Both the position numbers and the translations under genes were made by a program. DNA of 64,000 nt from Syntrophomonadaceae bacterium (GTDB lineage Bacteria > Bacillota > DSM-12270 > Thermacetogeniales > Thermacetogeniaceae), in assembly GCA_012840385.1 (NCBI GenBank), contig DULK01000078.1, positions 1 through 64,000 on the forward strand, written 5' to 3'. Positions 1-8,475 of the stretch are shown here, piece after piece. The stretch's first letter is position 1. Every line of letters starts with the position of its first letter. Below the pieces are notes generated by a model. It searched no databases. It saw only the letters and a list, made by a program, of their open reading frames with translations, and had not been told where the DNA came from.

Positions 1-772
1 CCCCCCCCCCCCCCCAAGGGTACTTTTTACATTAATGTTATATATAACCATTTTTCCAGCCTCCTTATATTTTAGTTAATTTTCTGTTCTATTGCTATTT
101 TTGACATGAAATTCTTAATTCCTTCTAATTATCCATATTTTTGATCAATTTTTATGATATCCGGTAAATCGGCAAAAGCCGAAAACTTTTGGGGTGCGAG
201 GTCATGGGCTAAATAAATCTGTTTCCTGGCCTTCTGGCTGGAGACGACGCTGGAGTTCAAGCGCAAAAGAGCCGGACTGACAGCTTCCCTCGAGAAATTC
301 GGGAAGTGCTGAACGCAATGAGCTTCGCTGAAGCAGAAATGACGGAAGGAAGCCGTTCATCAAGACAAACGGCACGGAACCCGGCAATAAGCTGCTAAAA
401 TCTTGCGAATAAGCCCCCCCAAAAACGTAACATTGCCAGAGGAGTTTGTCCTTTAATTTTTGGAAAGGGTTGTTTGTAGCACAAAAACGCGCAAAATTCT
501 TTTGAAGAATCACCATCTTAAGGTAGACATAGACAGTTCAACTGCGGTTTTTACTCATATCACAGAGGCGATTTTTTATGGGTTGGGGATGAGGAGTTTT
601 CGGCAAGGGCAAGCACGGTGTTTTGACACTGTCGTTCCGATCTATCTTTTCCACAGCCGCTTTGTATGTTTTGGGAGCAGGCGCTTGTGTCATGTCAGGC
701 AGTTGGGTAAAAGAATAAAACCCCTATTCTTTTTCAATACTATAGCTAAAAGCTCAAGGAGGGGTTTGCTCA
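1..772. other. Non-coding leader region, no gene recognised
   Basis: The stretch begins with 15 consecutive C, then about 160 bases of AT-rich sequence, then more balanced sequence. Several short hairpins are visible, for example CGGCAAAAGCCG near 170, CTTCCC/GGGAAG near 282-305 and GCCGTT/AACGGC near 352-373. The open frames here lack ribosome sites and resemble no family I know. I could not match the hairpins to a known riboswitch class. The last 70 bases form the leader of the CBM gene. Confidence 0.5.
709..767 (+). promoter_or_regulatory. Possible pseudoknot in the 5' leader of the CBM gene
   Basis: AAAAGAATA (709-717) can pair with TATTCTTTT (725-733). The seven-base loop AAACCCC (718-724) is exactly complementary to GGGGTTT (761-767), which overlaps the AGGAGGGG ribosome site. 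The pairing pattern is that of an H-type pseudoknot closing the ribosome site. The first stem followed by T residues could instead act as a weak terminator. Seen in sequence; the regulatory role is inference. Confidence 0.35.
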
Positions 773-1075
773 ATGTACAATTTACATCCGGCTTTTTCTA
801 TTTCACCAACTCCGAGCCGCCTTGGAGACAAGGTAAAGATCACTTACCACGGACTTTTGGCAGGAGCGGGCGCCGATCAGGTATGGCTTCATACCGGTTA
901 CGGCCAGGGGCCGTGGCATAGCATCTACGATTACCCGATGAAAAAAGTCGGAAACGAGTGGGAACGAACCGTAGAAATCACCCGTGAAGGTCAGTTCAAC
1001 TTCTGCTTTAAAGACAGCGCCAATAACTGGGATAATAATAATGGCCTCAACTGGAGCTACCGCATCAGCCGCTAA
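773..1075 (+). CDS. Small stand-alone carbohydrate-binding module protein (CBM25/53-like)
   Basis: A 100-residue protein made of one beta-sandwich-like module. The features D-x-V-x-I-x-Y near residue 20, VWLHTGYG near residue 37, a central W-E-R-T-V strand and a C-terminal F-C-F-K-D...NWDNNNGLNW signature are those of starch-binding CBM25/CBM53 modules, which usually hang on amylases. Here it stands alone with no catalytic domain and no signal peptide, so it would stay in the cytoplasm, perhaps on glycogen-like polymer. The start is ATG 773, nine bases after AGGAGGGG. It is on the plus strand, convergent with the DUF151 gene. Family call is fairly sure; ligand is inference. Confidence 0.75.
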   Translation: MYNLHPAFSISPTPSRLGDKVKITYHGLLAGAGADQVWLHTGYGQGPWHSIYDYPMKKVGNEWERTVEITREGQFNFCFKDSANNWDNNNGLNWSYRISR

Positions 1076-1127
1076 ATAATGTTATAAGCATTACTCTCAC
1101 ATAAGAGGCATTACAGGCATTTACAAT

Positions 1128-1156
1128 AAAGGGGATTCTCCGAAGGAGTCCCCTTA
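1128..1156 (-). terminator. Rho-independent terminator after the DUF151 gene
   Basis: AAGGGGA..CTCC (1129-1141) pairs with GGAGTCCCCTT (1145-1155), with a short loop. Reading the minus strand, the stem is followed by TTTATTGT. It lies 13 bases after the stop of the DUF151 gene. On the plus strand the stem has only a poor T tract, so any effect on the convergent CBM transcript would be weaker. Confidence 0.65.
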
Positions 1157-1168
1157 ATACTTCAATAC

Positions 1169-1648
1169 TTAATGTAGCGACTTCTTATATTCATCAGGAC
1201 TTGTTAGACCGAGGATGTGTCTTAATTCTTCTTGCTGCTCTTCATCTATAAGTTCCTCCACTGCAAGGGTGTAGCCTGCAACCTTCTCGGAAATAAACAT
1301 CTTTGCTCCTGTTCGCAGTGCAATAGCAATGGCATCACTCGGACGGGAATCAACAATGACTTCACCGGTTGTGGTTTGCAAATATATTTCCGCATAGTAA
1401 GTACTTTCTCGGACATCATTGATGATCACCCGTCGAACTGATACACCAAGGTGTTCACAAACTGATTTCATAAGATCATGGGTCATCGGGCGAGGCGCAG
1501 GAGTACCGTGTAAGGCCATTGCAATTGCCTGGGCCTCAAAGGGCCCTACCCAGATAGGAAGGACACGCTTTTTGGTTTCATCCAATAACAGGACCACAGG
1601 ACTTAATGTAAGATCGAAGGCAATCTCCTTCACCTGAACTGGAATCAC
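1169..1648 (-). CDS. DUF151 family bifunctional nuclease
   Basis: A 159-residue member of the DUF151/BFN (bifunctional nuclease) family. The core VLLLDETKKRVLPIWVGPFE near residues 19-38 and the signature DSRPSDAIAIALR near residue 100 are both present and typical. Homologues have been reported to have RNase and DNase activity; the in vivo role in bacteria is unsettled. I place the start at GTG 1648 because GGAGG sits just upstream (GAAGGAGGTAGCAAAGTG). The longer open frame to 1771 would overlap the end of the ComM gene and has no family match. It follows comM on the same strand. Confidence 0.85.
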   Translation of the reverse strand: MIPVQVKEIAFDLTLSPVVLLLDETKKRVLPIWVGPFEAQAIAMALHGTPAPRPMTHDLMKSVCEHLGVSVRRVIINDVRESTYYAEIYLQTTTGEVIVDSRPSDAIAIALRTGAKMFISEKVAGYTLAVEELIDEEQQEELRHILGLTSPDEYKKSLH

Positions 1649-1673
1649 TTTGCTACCTCCTTCCAAAATTAGA

Positions 1674-3230
1674 TTAACCTCCGGTATCAAGCGGGCGGTC
1701 GAAAAGCCGGTACTGGACAGCTTCTGCAAGATGTATAGATTTGATCTGCTCTGATGCATCCAGGTCGGCAATCGTCCTCGCCACTTTCAGGATGCGGTCA
1801 AAGGATCTCATGCTGAGATTTAATTTATGAAAAACATTATATAACAGATCCTGAGATTCCTTGTTCAATTTACAATATTTTTTTATCTGCTTGTTATTCA
1901 TATCCGAGTTTTGAGTAATCCCCTCATCTTGAAAGCGTTCCCGCTGTTTCTCCCTGGCTTTTATCACTCTTTTTCTTATTTCTGAAGAGGGCTCTCCTTG
2001 TTTGCTTTGTACAATATCCTTTAATTCCATCCGGGGTACTTCAACATGCAGGTCAATGCGGTCGAGAATAGGGCCAGAGATGCGGTTGCGGTAACGCTGG
2101 GCCTGGTGAGGCGTACAGATACATTCTCTTTTGGGATCACCTAAATAACCGCACGGGCAAGGGTTCATCGCGCCAACAAAGGTGAAGTTGGCGGGATAGG
2201 TAAAGGAACCGGCAGCCCGGGATACAGTGACAATTTTCTCTTCCAGAGGCTGGCGCAGTGCTTCAAGCACATCCCGGCTGAATTCCGGTAATTCGTCCAT
2301 AAAAAGAATACCGTGGGATGCAAAGCTGACCTCACCGGGATGGGGGATTCTCCCTCCTCCAATAATACTCACTGCAGAGGCGGTATGATGGGGCGCACGA
2401 AAAGGCCTTGTCATTATTAAGGGGCTGTCTTTTGGCAGCAAACCCGCAACGCTGTAGATTTTCGTTACCTCCAGAGCCTCTTCCCAGGTCAAGGGGGGCA
2501 TGATGGAGGGAAGCCGCCTTGCCAGCAGGGTTTTTCCGGTTCCGGGAGGGCCGATTAACAGCACATTGTGACCTCCCGCCGCTGCAATTTCGAGGGCGCG
2601 TTTCACCTTTTCTTGCCCCTTCACATCCGCGAAATCGGGATATCCATTGGATGCTGTGTTAGCTAATGTTTTCATCTTTTCTACAGCAAAATCCGAAATT
2701 CCTTCATGGAGGGACCCTTCACCTCTTAAAAAGCTAATGATTTCACCTAAGCTACTTCCCCCGAGAACCGAAATATCCTCTACCAGTGAAGCCTCTTCCA
2801 GGTTGCTGAGAGGTACGATAAAGGTTGAACCGGTATTTTCCTTTACTATGTTGCCTGCCATCAGAAGAATGCCCGGTACAGGACAAACAGTCCCATCAAG
2901 GGATAACTCGCCCACAAAAATATATCGGGAGGCTTTTTCCTGCGGAACCTGTTCTGTAGCAGCGAGTATCCCTACCGCTATCGGAAGGTCAAAAATAGAA
3001 CCCTCTTTTCTAAGATCGGCCGGTGCCAAATTAACCGTGATTCTTTTGAGAGGGAATTCAAAACCGGCGTTTCTAATTGCGCCCCGTACCCTCTCGGTTG
3101 ACTCCCGAACGGCAGGGTCCGGGAGACCTACGATTGTAAAAGAGGGAAGTCCGGGTGATACATCCACTTCGACCCTCACTAAATGGGTGTCCATTCCCAA
3201 ACAGCAACAACTGTTGATAATCCCCAACAA
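1674..3230 (-). CDS. comM: YifB/ComM family Mg-chelatase-like AAA+ ATPase
   Basis: 518 residues. The N-terminal ChlI-like/Lon-protease-like domain begins with a typical VEVDVSPGLPSFTIVGLPD stretch. The AAA+ module has Walker A GPPGTGKT near residue 225, Walker B-like ILFMDELPEF, and a C-terminal Mg-chelatase domain with the AMNPCPCGYLGD motif. In Gram-negative bacteria ComM is a helicase that helps branch migration in natural transformation; in Clostridia the role is inferred. The start is TTG 3230 (TTG TTG GGG) behind GGAGAGG. The N-terminal sequence then begins M-L-x-I-x-x-S as in relatives. The usual neighbour dprA is not here. Confidence 0.9.
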   Translation of the reverse strand: MLGIINSCCCLGMDTHLVRVEVDVSPGLPSFTIVGLPDPAVRESTERVRGAIRNAGFEFPLKRITVNLAPADLRKEGSIFDLPIAVGILAATEQVPQEKASRYIFVGELSLDGTVCPVPGILLMAGNIVKENTGSTFIVPLSNLEEASLVEDISVLGGSSLGEIISFLRGEGSLHEGISDFAVEKMKTLANTASNGYPDFADVKGQEKVKRALEIAAAGGHNVLLIGPPGTGKTLLARRLPSIMPPLTWEEALEVTKIYSVAGLLPKDSPLIMTRPFRAPHHTASAVSIIGGGRIPHPGEVSFASHGILFMDELPEFSRDVLEALRQPLEEKIVTVSRAAGSFTYPANFTFVGAMNPCPCGYLGDPKRECICTPHQAQRYRNRISGPILDRIDLHVEVPRMELKDIVQSKQGEPSSEIRKRVIKAREKQRERFQDEGITQNSDMNNKQIKKYCKLNKESQDLLYNVFHKLNLSMRSFDRILKVARTIADLDASEQIKSIHLAEAVQYRLFDRPLDTGG

Positions 3231-3438
3231 AGCCTTGTTCCCTCTCCAACTGGCTTCTTATTACTTAAATATCTATTCTTTATTAAAAACGCTGTTTCCT
3301 GCTTTTTAGTACATGCGGATGTCTTCGATGATTGATTAACTGAATTATCCTGTTGACCCGTGGCAGACTAAGGCTAACAGAGAAGGAAGGGGGATGTTAA
3401 TGCGGCCCCTTTGGCGGGGGACAATGGGTTTTATTCTT

Positions 3439-4038
3439 TTACCTAACTGCCTTACACAGGCGCCTGGTCACATTAGCTCCTAAAACGTACAAAGCAGCTG
3501 TTGAAAGATAGTTCGGAGCGACAGCATCGAAAACCATGTTTGCCCTTGCCGAAAATTCCTCATCCCCCAGCCACAAGATAATCGCCACTGTGATATGAGG
3601 AAAAACCGGAATAACAACGCCTGCATCGCCGATTTTCAGTTCAGTAGCGCCGAGAGACTTAGCCACATCGAGCAGTTTGCCCGGCTGCCCCCCGAATATT
3701 TCGGCAAGTGGTTCTACTGCCTCGACCTTAAAAGGGGCGTCATGCAGCATTCCGTTAGGCAGATCCGAAAAGGAAACCCACTTTCCTCTCAGCGGCTGCC
3801 CGGTTGCCTGGCTGAGGTATTGCAACACGAGCGCTTTCTCTTCTATTGTGAGGGGTGTAGATTGCTCCCCTTCAAAGAATTCTCCATCAGGAAAAGATAT
3901 CCTGTAGATTTCATTCAAGTAACTGATGCTGATCAGCTTCTCCTCCGGATCGTACCTGCCCCCGCTCAATTCGGCCATTTGCTCGGGAAAACGACAGGCA
4001 AATTCCTTCTTGGCCTCAAGCAGAACATCAAAATCCAA
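3439..4038 (-). CDS. DUF3786 domain protein
   Basis: 199 residues, soluble, no signal peptide or membrane segment. The length and the blocks FPDGEF, a central G-x-W-x-x-F, and LWLGDEEFSARANMVFDAVAPNYLSTAAL match DUF3786, a family common in anaerobes and often found near corrinoid or redox enzymes. Its function is unknown. Here it lies 24 bases downstream of the iron-sulfur subunit gene of a GlcD/GlcF-type oxidase and is probably co-transcribed with it. A role linked to that oxidase is only context inference. Confidence 0.7.
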   Translation of the reverse strand: MDFDVLLEAKKEFACRFPEQMAELSGGRYDPEEKLISISYLNEIYRISFPDGEFFEGEQSTPLTIEEKALVLQYLSQATGQPLRGKWVSFSDLPNGMLHDAPFKVEAVEPLAEIFGGQPGKLLDVAKSLGATELKIGDAGVVIPVFPHITVAIILWLGDEEFSARANMVFDAVAPNYLSTAALYVLGANVTRRLCKAVR

Positions 4039-4062
4039 AACCCCCTTACCTCCTTGCCTCTA

Positions 4063-5310
4063 TTACTCATCAGCATATGTCATGCTGAGGAGTTCCGCCA
4101 AATGCAGGACCTGCACTTTGGAGTTATTTAGGCCAAGGTTGTGACCTATCTGCATGATGCATGAAGGACAGCCGGTTACCACGATGTCCGCACCAGTCTG
4201 TAAAATATTCTGCACTTTCCGGTGTCCGATCTTTGACGCCAGTCTATAGTGGTCAAGATTAAAGGACCCCGCAGAGCCGCAGCAACGGTCCGGTTCCTTC
4301 ATTTCTATGAATCTAAGCCCCGCTACAGAACCGATTAACCGGCGAGGTGCCTCAACTACCCCCTGTCCTCTTCTAAGGTGGCAGGGATCATGATAGGTGA
4401 CGGTCACGGGTATATCTCTGTCACCGACCCGAAAGGATACGGCCTTATCCAGGAATTCGCTGAAGTCGAGTACCTTGGCAGCAAAATTCTTGGACTCCGG
4501 GGTTCCGAGAAAGTCGGCGTATTTCCTTAACATTTGGCCGCATGAAGCGCAATCGGTTATTACTGCGTCAACCCCTGCATTATTGAAGGATTCAACGTTT
4601 TTTTGCGCAAGTTCGGCGGCAGTCTTTTCGTCCCCGCTGGCCAGAGCCGGTATTCCGCAGCACCACTGTTCCGGAATTACTATGTCCAGTTGTTGTTCTT
4701 GCAGCACCTTTAACACCGCATGGCCGGTGTTGGGAAATACGTAATTGGTAAGGCATCCTGTGTAATAGGCAACTCTCAGCCTCGGCTCCCGGCACGAGAC
4801 GCGGCGGGGAACCTGATTGCGAAAAGGCACCCCTGCCATTCGAGGAAGCAGGCGTTCTTTTTGAGCCAGATCATGTCCCAGCATCTCCAGAATACGGCTC
4901 TTGCGGATTAACCACTGCAGCCCGGATCTCTGGTAGAGATACCCCATTTTCGCAGCGAAACTGAGCCTTCCGTTGTTTTTTAAGAAATGCTGGAACACAT
5001 TTTTCTTGACAAAAGGCATCCCCTTTTTCCGGACAATTTCCGAACGGGCCTGCATCACCAGTTCATCAACGGGGATCTTGTTCGGGCACTGGTAGGTACA
5101 GGCCTTACAGAGCAGGCATAAGCTCATGATCTCCTTCATCTTTGGTGAGAGGTCAAGCTTCCGTTCGAGGTAGTTCTTTAAAAGAAATATCTTTCCTCTG
5201 GCGACAAAAGGCTCGGCCCTGGTTTCTCCGTAGAGGGGACAGACGGCCTGGCAGCTCCCGCATTTGCTGCAGCGGTCCAGATATTCAAAGGCAGCGGCTA
5301 TATTATCCAT
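4063..5310 (-). CDS. glcF: GlcF-like (Fe-S)-binding subunit of a 2-hydroxyacid oxidoreductase
   Basis: About 415 residues. Two 4Fe-4S motifs lie at the N-terminus: CSKCGSCQAVCP near residue 14 and CLLCKACTYQCP near residue 65. They are followed by two CCG domains: CCGIPALASGDE, and the second with CCGSAGSFNLDHY. This is the layout of glycolate or D-lactate oxidase subunit GlcF, which passes electrons from the flavin subunit to the membrane quinone pool or another acceptor. I chose ATG 5310, which follows GGGAG by eight bases and overlaps the glcD stop; a TTG at 5325 is less likely. Substrate (lactate or glycolate) cannot be read from sequence. Confidence 0.88.
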   Translation of the reverse strand: MDNIAAAFEYLDRCSKCGSCQAVCPLYGETRAEPFVARGKIFLLKNYLERKLDLSPKMKEIMSLCLLCKACTYQCPNKIPVDELVMQARSEIVRKKGMPFVKKNVFQHFLKNNGRLSFAAKMGYLYQRSGLQWLIRKSRILEMLGHDLAQKERLLPRMAGVPFRNQVPRRVSCREPRLRVAYYTGCLTNYVFPNTGHAVLKVLQEQQLDIVIPEQWCCGIPALASGDEKTAAELAQKNVESFNNAGVDAVITDCASCGQMLRKYADFLGTPESKNFAAKVLDFSEFLDKAVSFRVGDRDIPVTVTYHDPCHLRRGQGVVEAPRRLIGSVAGLRFIEMKEPDRCCGSAGSFNLDHYRLASKIGHRKVQNILQTGADIVVTGCPSCIMQIGHNLGLNNSKVQVLHLAELLSMTYADE

Positions 5311-6694
5311 TGCTTTCACTCCCAAAGATTTTGCCCGGATTGAGGATGTTATTGGGGTCCAAAGCCTTCTTGATGGCCAGCATTACATCATATCCTGCCT
5401 CCCCTGTCTCCAGTTTGAGATAGGGGGCCTTCATGATGCCTATGCCGTGTTCGCCGGAAAGAGTTCCCCCGAGTTCCACTGCGGCTTGAAAAAGTTCTCC
5501 AATCGCCTTTTCCACCCGCTCCATTTCTTCAGGGTCTCTTTTATCACAGAGTATGTTGGGGTGCAGGTTCCCATCACCCGCATGGCCGAATATCACTAAA
5601 TTCAACCGGTAACGGGAGGCTATTTCCTTCAACTTTCTAACCATGTTGGGAATTTGACTTCTCGGCACGGAAACATCCTCACTGATTTTAGTGGGTTTAA
5701 TCTGTACCACCGCTGCAGAGACTGCCCTGCGTGCCGCCCAAATCTCATCTCTGGTCTTCTCATCCTCCGCCACTTTAACCTCTCGTGCTCCATTAGCCCG
5801 GCAGAGCTCTGCTATTTGTGCCGCCTGTTTTTCAACAAGATCTTTCTGCCCGTCGACCTCAATGATCAGGATTGCTTCTGCGTCGAGGGGAAGCCCCATC
5901 TTGCAGTGTTTCTCCACACAGTGAATGGTCCTGTCGTCCATCAACTCCAGGGTTACAGGAATGATTCCCTTTTTGATGATCATGGTAACATTGTTGGCAG
6001 CGTCATCAAGCCGCTCATAGACTGCCATCAATGTTTTTTTGGCCTCGGGTTTCGGTATCAGGCGCAGGAAGATTTTCGTGATCACACCAAGGGTTCCCTC
6101 TGAACCCGTATATAACCGGGTCAGGTCATAGCCGGTGACGCTTTTAACCGTCTTCCCACCGGTTCTTACAATTTCCCCTTGGGGAGTTACCACCTCCAAC
6201 CCGAGTACGTAGTCCCTCGTTACTCCATACTTAAAGGCACGGGGCCCTCCGGCGCACTCCGCCACATTGCCTCCCAGGGTGGATGTTTTCAAACTTGCAG
6301 GATCGGGGGGATAAAAAAGGCCTCTTTTTTCAACCTCCTCCTGCAGATGTTGGGTAATAACACCGGGCTCAACAACGGCCACCAGGTTCTCCTCGTCGAT
6401 CTCCAAAATCCGATCCATCCTTGTTAAATCCAATACGATGCCGCCTTTGACCGGAAGCGAACCACCGCTCAAACCGGTCCCCGCCCCTCTGGGGAAAACG
6501 GGTATCAGGTGTTTGTTCGCCAGTTTTAAAATCTGCTGGATTTCTCCAACCTCATCGGGGCGAACAACGAGTTCCGGCAGGAACGCTTCGGGGGTGCTGT
6601 CATAGCCGTAGCACAGCCTTTCTTCGAGGGTCGTGAAGACGTTCTCTTCCCCCACAATCCGCTTCATTTCTGCAACGATAGATGCATCGAGCAT
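5303..6694 (-). CDS. glcD: GlcD-like FAD-binding 2-hydroxyacid oxidase/dehydrogenase subunit
   Basis: 463 residues with the PCMH-type FAD fold: FPRGAGTGLSGGSLP near residue 70, then LGGNVAECAGGPRAFKYGV near residue 140, GTLGVITKIFLRL near residue 205, and the C-terminal FGHAGDGNLHPNIL and GTLSGEHGIGIMK motifs of the FAD-linked oxidase C domain. These fit glycolate oxidase GlcD or D-lactate dehydrogenase. The start at 6694 has AGGAGG upstream. The next gene glcF overlaps its end, so the two are translated together. The LarA-like gene upstream suggests lactate as substrate, by inference. Confidence 0.9.
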   Translation of the reverse strand: MLDASIVAEMKRIVGEENVFTTLEERLCYGYDSTPEAFLPELVVRPDEVGEIQQILKLANKHLIPVFPRGAGTGLSGGSLPVKGGIVLDLTRMDRILEIDEENLVAVVEPGVITQHLQEEVEKRGLFYPPDPASLKTSTLGGNVAECAGGPRAFKYGVTRDYVLGLEVVTPQGEIVRTGGKTVKSVTGYDLTRLYTGSEGTLGVITKIFLRLIPKPEAKKTLMAVYERLDDAANNVTMIIKKGIIPVTLELMDDRTIHCVEKHCKMGLPLDAEAILIIEVDGQKDLVEKQAAQIAELCRANGAREVKVAEDEKTRDEIWAARRAVSAAVVQIKPTKISEDVSVPRSQIPNMVRKLKEIASRYRLNLVIFGHAGDGNLHPNILCDKRDPEEMERVEKAIGELFQAAVELGGTLSGEHGIGIMKAPYLKLETGEAGYDVMLAIKKALDPNNILNPGKIFGSESNG

Positions 6695-6724
6695 AATAGA
6701 AACCTCCTTGGCTAAAGTGCTCCC

Positions 6725-7978
6725 TCAAATCTCCAGTTCACCATTAGTAAAAGACAAAGCCCGTCCTTCTCCGTATACTGTCAGATATGGAATTTGTCTC
6801 GCTTCCGCCAAAAGGGCCGAGGAAAAGTCAATCTCTTTAAGTTCCAGGGTATTTTTGATCACAACTATCCTTACATCTTCCGGGTTCCATACTCCCAGGC
6901 TGTCGAGCGCCTTTTTAATGGTAATTTCATCGGTAGGAAAATGCATGGGTATCATGGCCCGCTGGGTAAAGGTGGTGGTCAGGACATTCAGATATGTGGC
7001 TTCCCAGTCAACCTTTGCCAGCAGTCTGTCTGTAGTAAAATCTGCCAGTCCTATGCCGGCGGCGTTCCCCTCCGAACCCTCCGCCAGGTCGAGCACGGCA
7101 ATCCGCCTGATCCTTGGGTGTTCAGGCTCTTTCTCCCCCTGTATGCGCAGCCGGCCGATGATGTTGGTATCCATGCCGGTCCCGCTGAAGCATTTCCCCA
7201 TTTCCCTGACAACCAGCAGGTCTATGTCCTGAAAAGGAAGCCGGGGCATCAGCGAACGGGCTTTCTCAAGAAGCTCCTTTTCCTTTTCGTAAAACTCCTG
7301 GGGTTCCAATCCCTCGATCAGAGCGGTCTTATCGTATGCATTCTCTACAATGGCAATGCCAAACAGAACAGGCAGTTTTCTAATGATATGGCTGGCTACC
7401 AGCGGAATATTTTTGCGCAGGCCGGAAGGCCCGAATTTATGCAGAGTGTCAGCACCCTGAGGATTCCCCAGGCCGACGGCGAGCATCTTCATGAGCCCGC
7501 TTTCAATGGGCCCATGGAAGGAAGTGTGCGGTTTGACCCGGTTGATTAAGATAATGCCGTCACAGTCCAGAGCAAGGCGATTGCAATAAACCGGGACTTC
7601 AGGGGCAACATGGCCGATAATGACCGCATCCCCGCTGGCCTTAATGGGAACCCCCACAGTCTCCTCGGTAATCCCCAGACCGGCAAGAACCTTGCGCTGT
7701 CCTTCAGCCGTTCCTCCACCGTGGGAGCCCATTGCGGGTATGACGAAAGGACGATATCCTTTATCTTTTAACATGCTGATAACAGTCCTCAGCACCGGAA
7801 CAATATCGGAAATGCCCCGGCTTCCTACCGCAACCGCAATGCTGGCACCGCTCTCAATCCGGTTCCAGAAAGCAGCCTTGCTGAAAACCTCCCAGACCCG
7901 CGCCGGAACATCCTGCACAACAGGCCCGCTGAATTCTAATAACCCCCGGTACATTAAAGGCAATTCCATCAAAATCAC
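6725..7978 (-). CDS. LarA-like (lactate racemase N-terminal/DUF2088 superfamily) protein
   Basis: 417 residues. The sequence has PAMGSHGGGTAEG near residue 81, in the place of the His-containing loop of nickel-pincer lactate racemase LarA, and INRVKPHTSFHGP near residue 145, giving the conserved Lys/His pair. It is a distant relative rather than LarA itself, and no larB, larC or larE cofactor genes are in the window. Being 30 bases upstream of glcD-glcF, it may racemise or otherwise handle a 2-hydroxyacid fed to that oxidase. Start GTG 7978 follows AAGG closely; the ATG at 7969 is possible. Family call moderate, reaction unknown. Confidence 0.6.
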   Translation of the reverse strand: MILMELPLMYRGLLEFSGPVVQDVPARVWEVFSKAAFWNRIESGASIAVAVGSRGISDIVPVLRTVISMLKDKGYRPFVIPAMGSHGGGTAEGQRKVLAGLGITEETVGVPIKASGDAVIIGHVAPEVPVYCNRLALDCDGIILINRVKPHTSFHGPIESGLMKMLAVGLGNPQGADTLHKFGPSGLRKNIPLVASHIIRKLPVLFGIAIVENAYDKTALIEGLEPQEFYEKEKELLEKARSLMPRLPFQDIDLLVVREMGKCFSGTGMDTNIIGRLRIQGEKEPEHPRIRRIAVLDLAEGSEGNAAGIGLADFTTDRLLAKVDWEATYLNVLTTTFTQRAMIPMHFPTDEITIKKALDSLGVWNPEDVRIVVIKNTLELKEIDFSSALLAEARQIPYLTVYGEGRALSFTNGELEI

Positions 7979-8115
7979 TACCTTACCACAATATAAAACC
8001 GTACCCTTGTCTTAAAACACCAGGCACGCTTGCTCTTTTTTCATATTAGCATAAGCAAAGTAATTAAAAAAAGAAATATTCTCCCGGCATGTATACCTTA
8101 TTCACATAGGGTGGT

Positions 8116-8475
8116 TCAAAAAACCCCTTTTAAATGCTCAATGTCAAAATCACCTGTTTTCGAATACAGTACAGCGATCACGTCAAAACGGACCGGCTTC
8201 TCTTCCAACCCTCTGGAAAGCAAAAAGTTTTGAGCAAGCCGCCTGATCTTTGTCTGTTTTGAACAGCCGACTGCCTCCTGTGGTAACCCGAAAAGGCAAC
8301 TGCTCCTTGTTTTCACCTCTATAAAAACAACAGTTTTGCCATCCTCCACGATCAGGTCTATTTCCCCGAAGCGACAGCGGTAATTTTTCTCAAGCAGGCG
8401 ATATCCTTGTTTCAACAGGTAAGACAGTGCCACCTCTTCCCCAGCGGCACCAAGGCGTCTGCGATAGAAACTCAT
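8116..8475 (-). CDS. yraN: YraN family (UPF0102) predicted endonuclease
   Basis: 119 residues, the usual length for the family. It has a restriction-endonuclease-like core: G-E-x-D-L-I near residue 38 (Asp40) and FIEVKTR (Glu53, Lys55), the D...E-x-K metal site. YraN proteins are thought to be Holliday-junction-resolvase-like nucleases; the true role is not settled. Its ATG overlaps the stop of the HD-GYP gene (ATGA), so the two are coupled. In many Firmicutes YraN follows rnhB-ylqG-ylqH, as here after one extra gene. Confidence 0.88.
   Translation of the reverse strand: MSFYRRRLGAAGEEVALSYLLKQGYRLLEKNYRCRFGEIDLIVEDGKTVVFIEVKTRSSCLFGLPQEAVGCSKQTKIRRLAQNFLLSRGLEEKPVRFDVIAVLYSKTGDFDIEHLKGVF

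Noticed and set aside
202-516. 104-codon minus-strand open frame in the leader region
   Set aside because: No ribosome site, low-complexity composition, no recognisable domain; probably chance.
460-921. 153-codon plus-strand open frame
   Set aside because: It overlaps the start of the CBM gene in another frame, lacks a ribosome site and resembles no family.
2647-3309. 220-codon plus-strand open frame opposite comM
   Set aside because: Shadow of the ComM-type ATPase gene, whose motifs are all on the minus strand.
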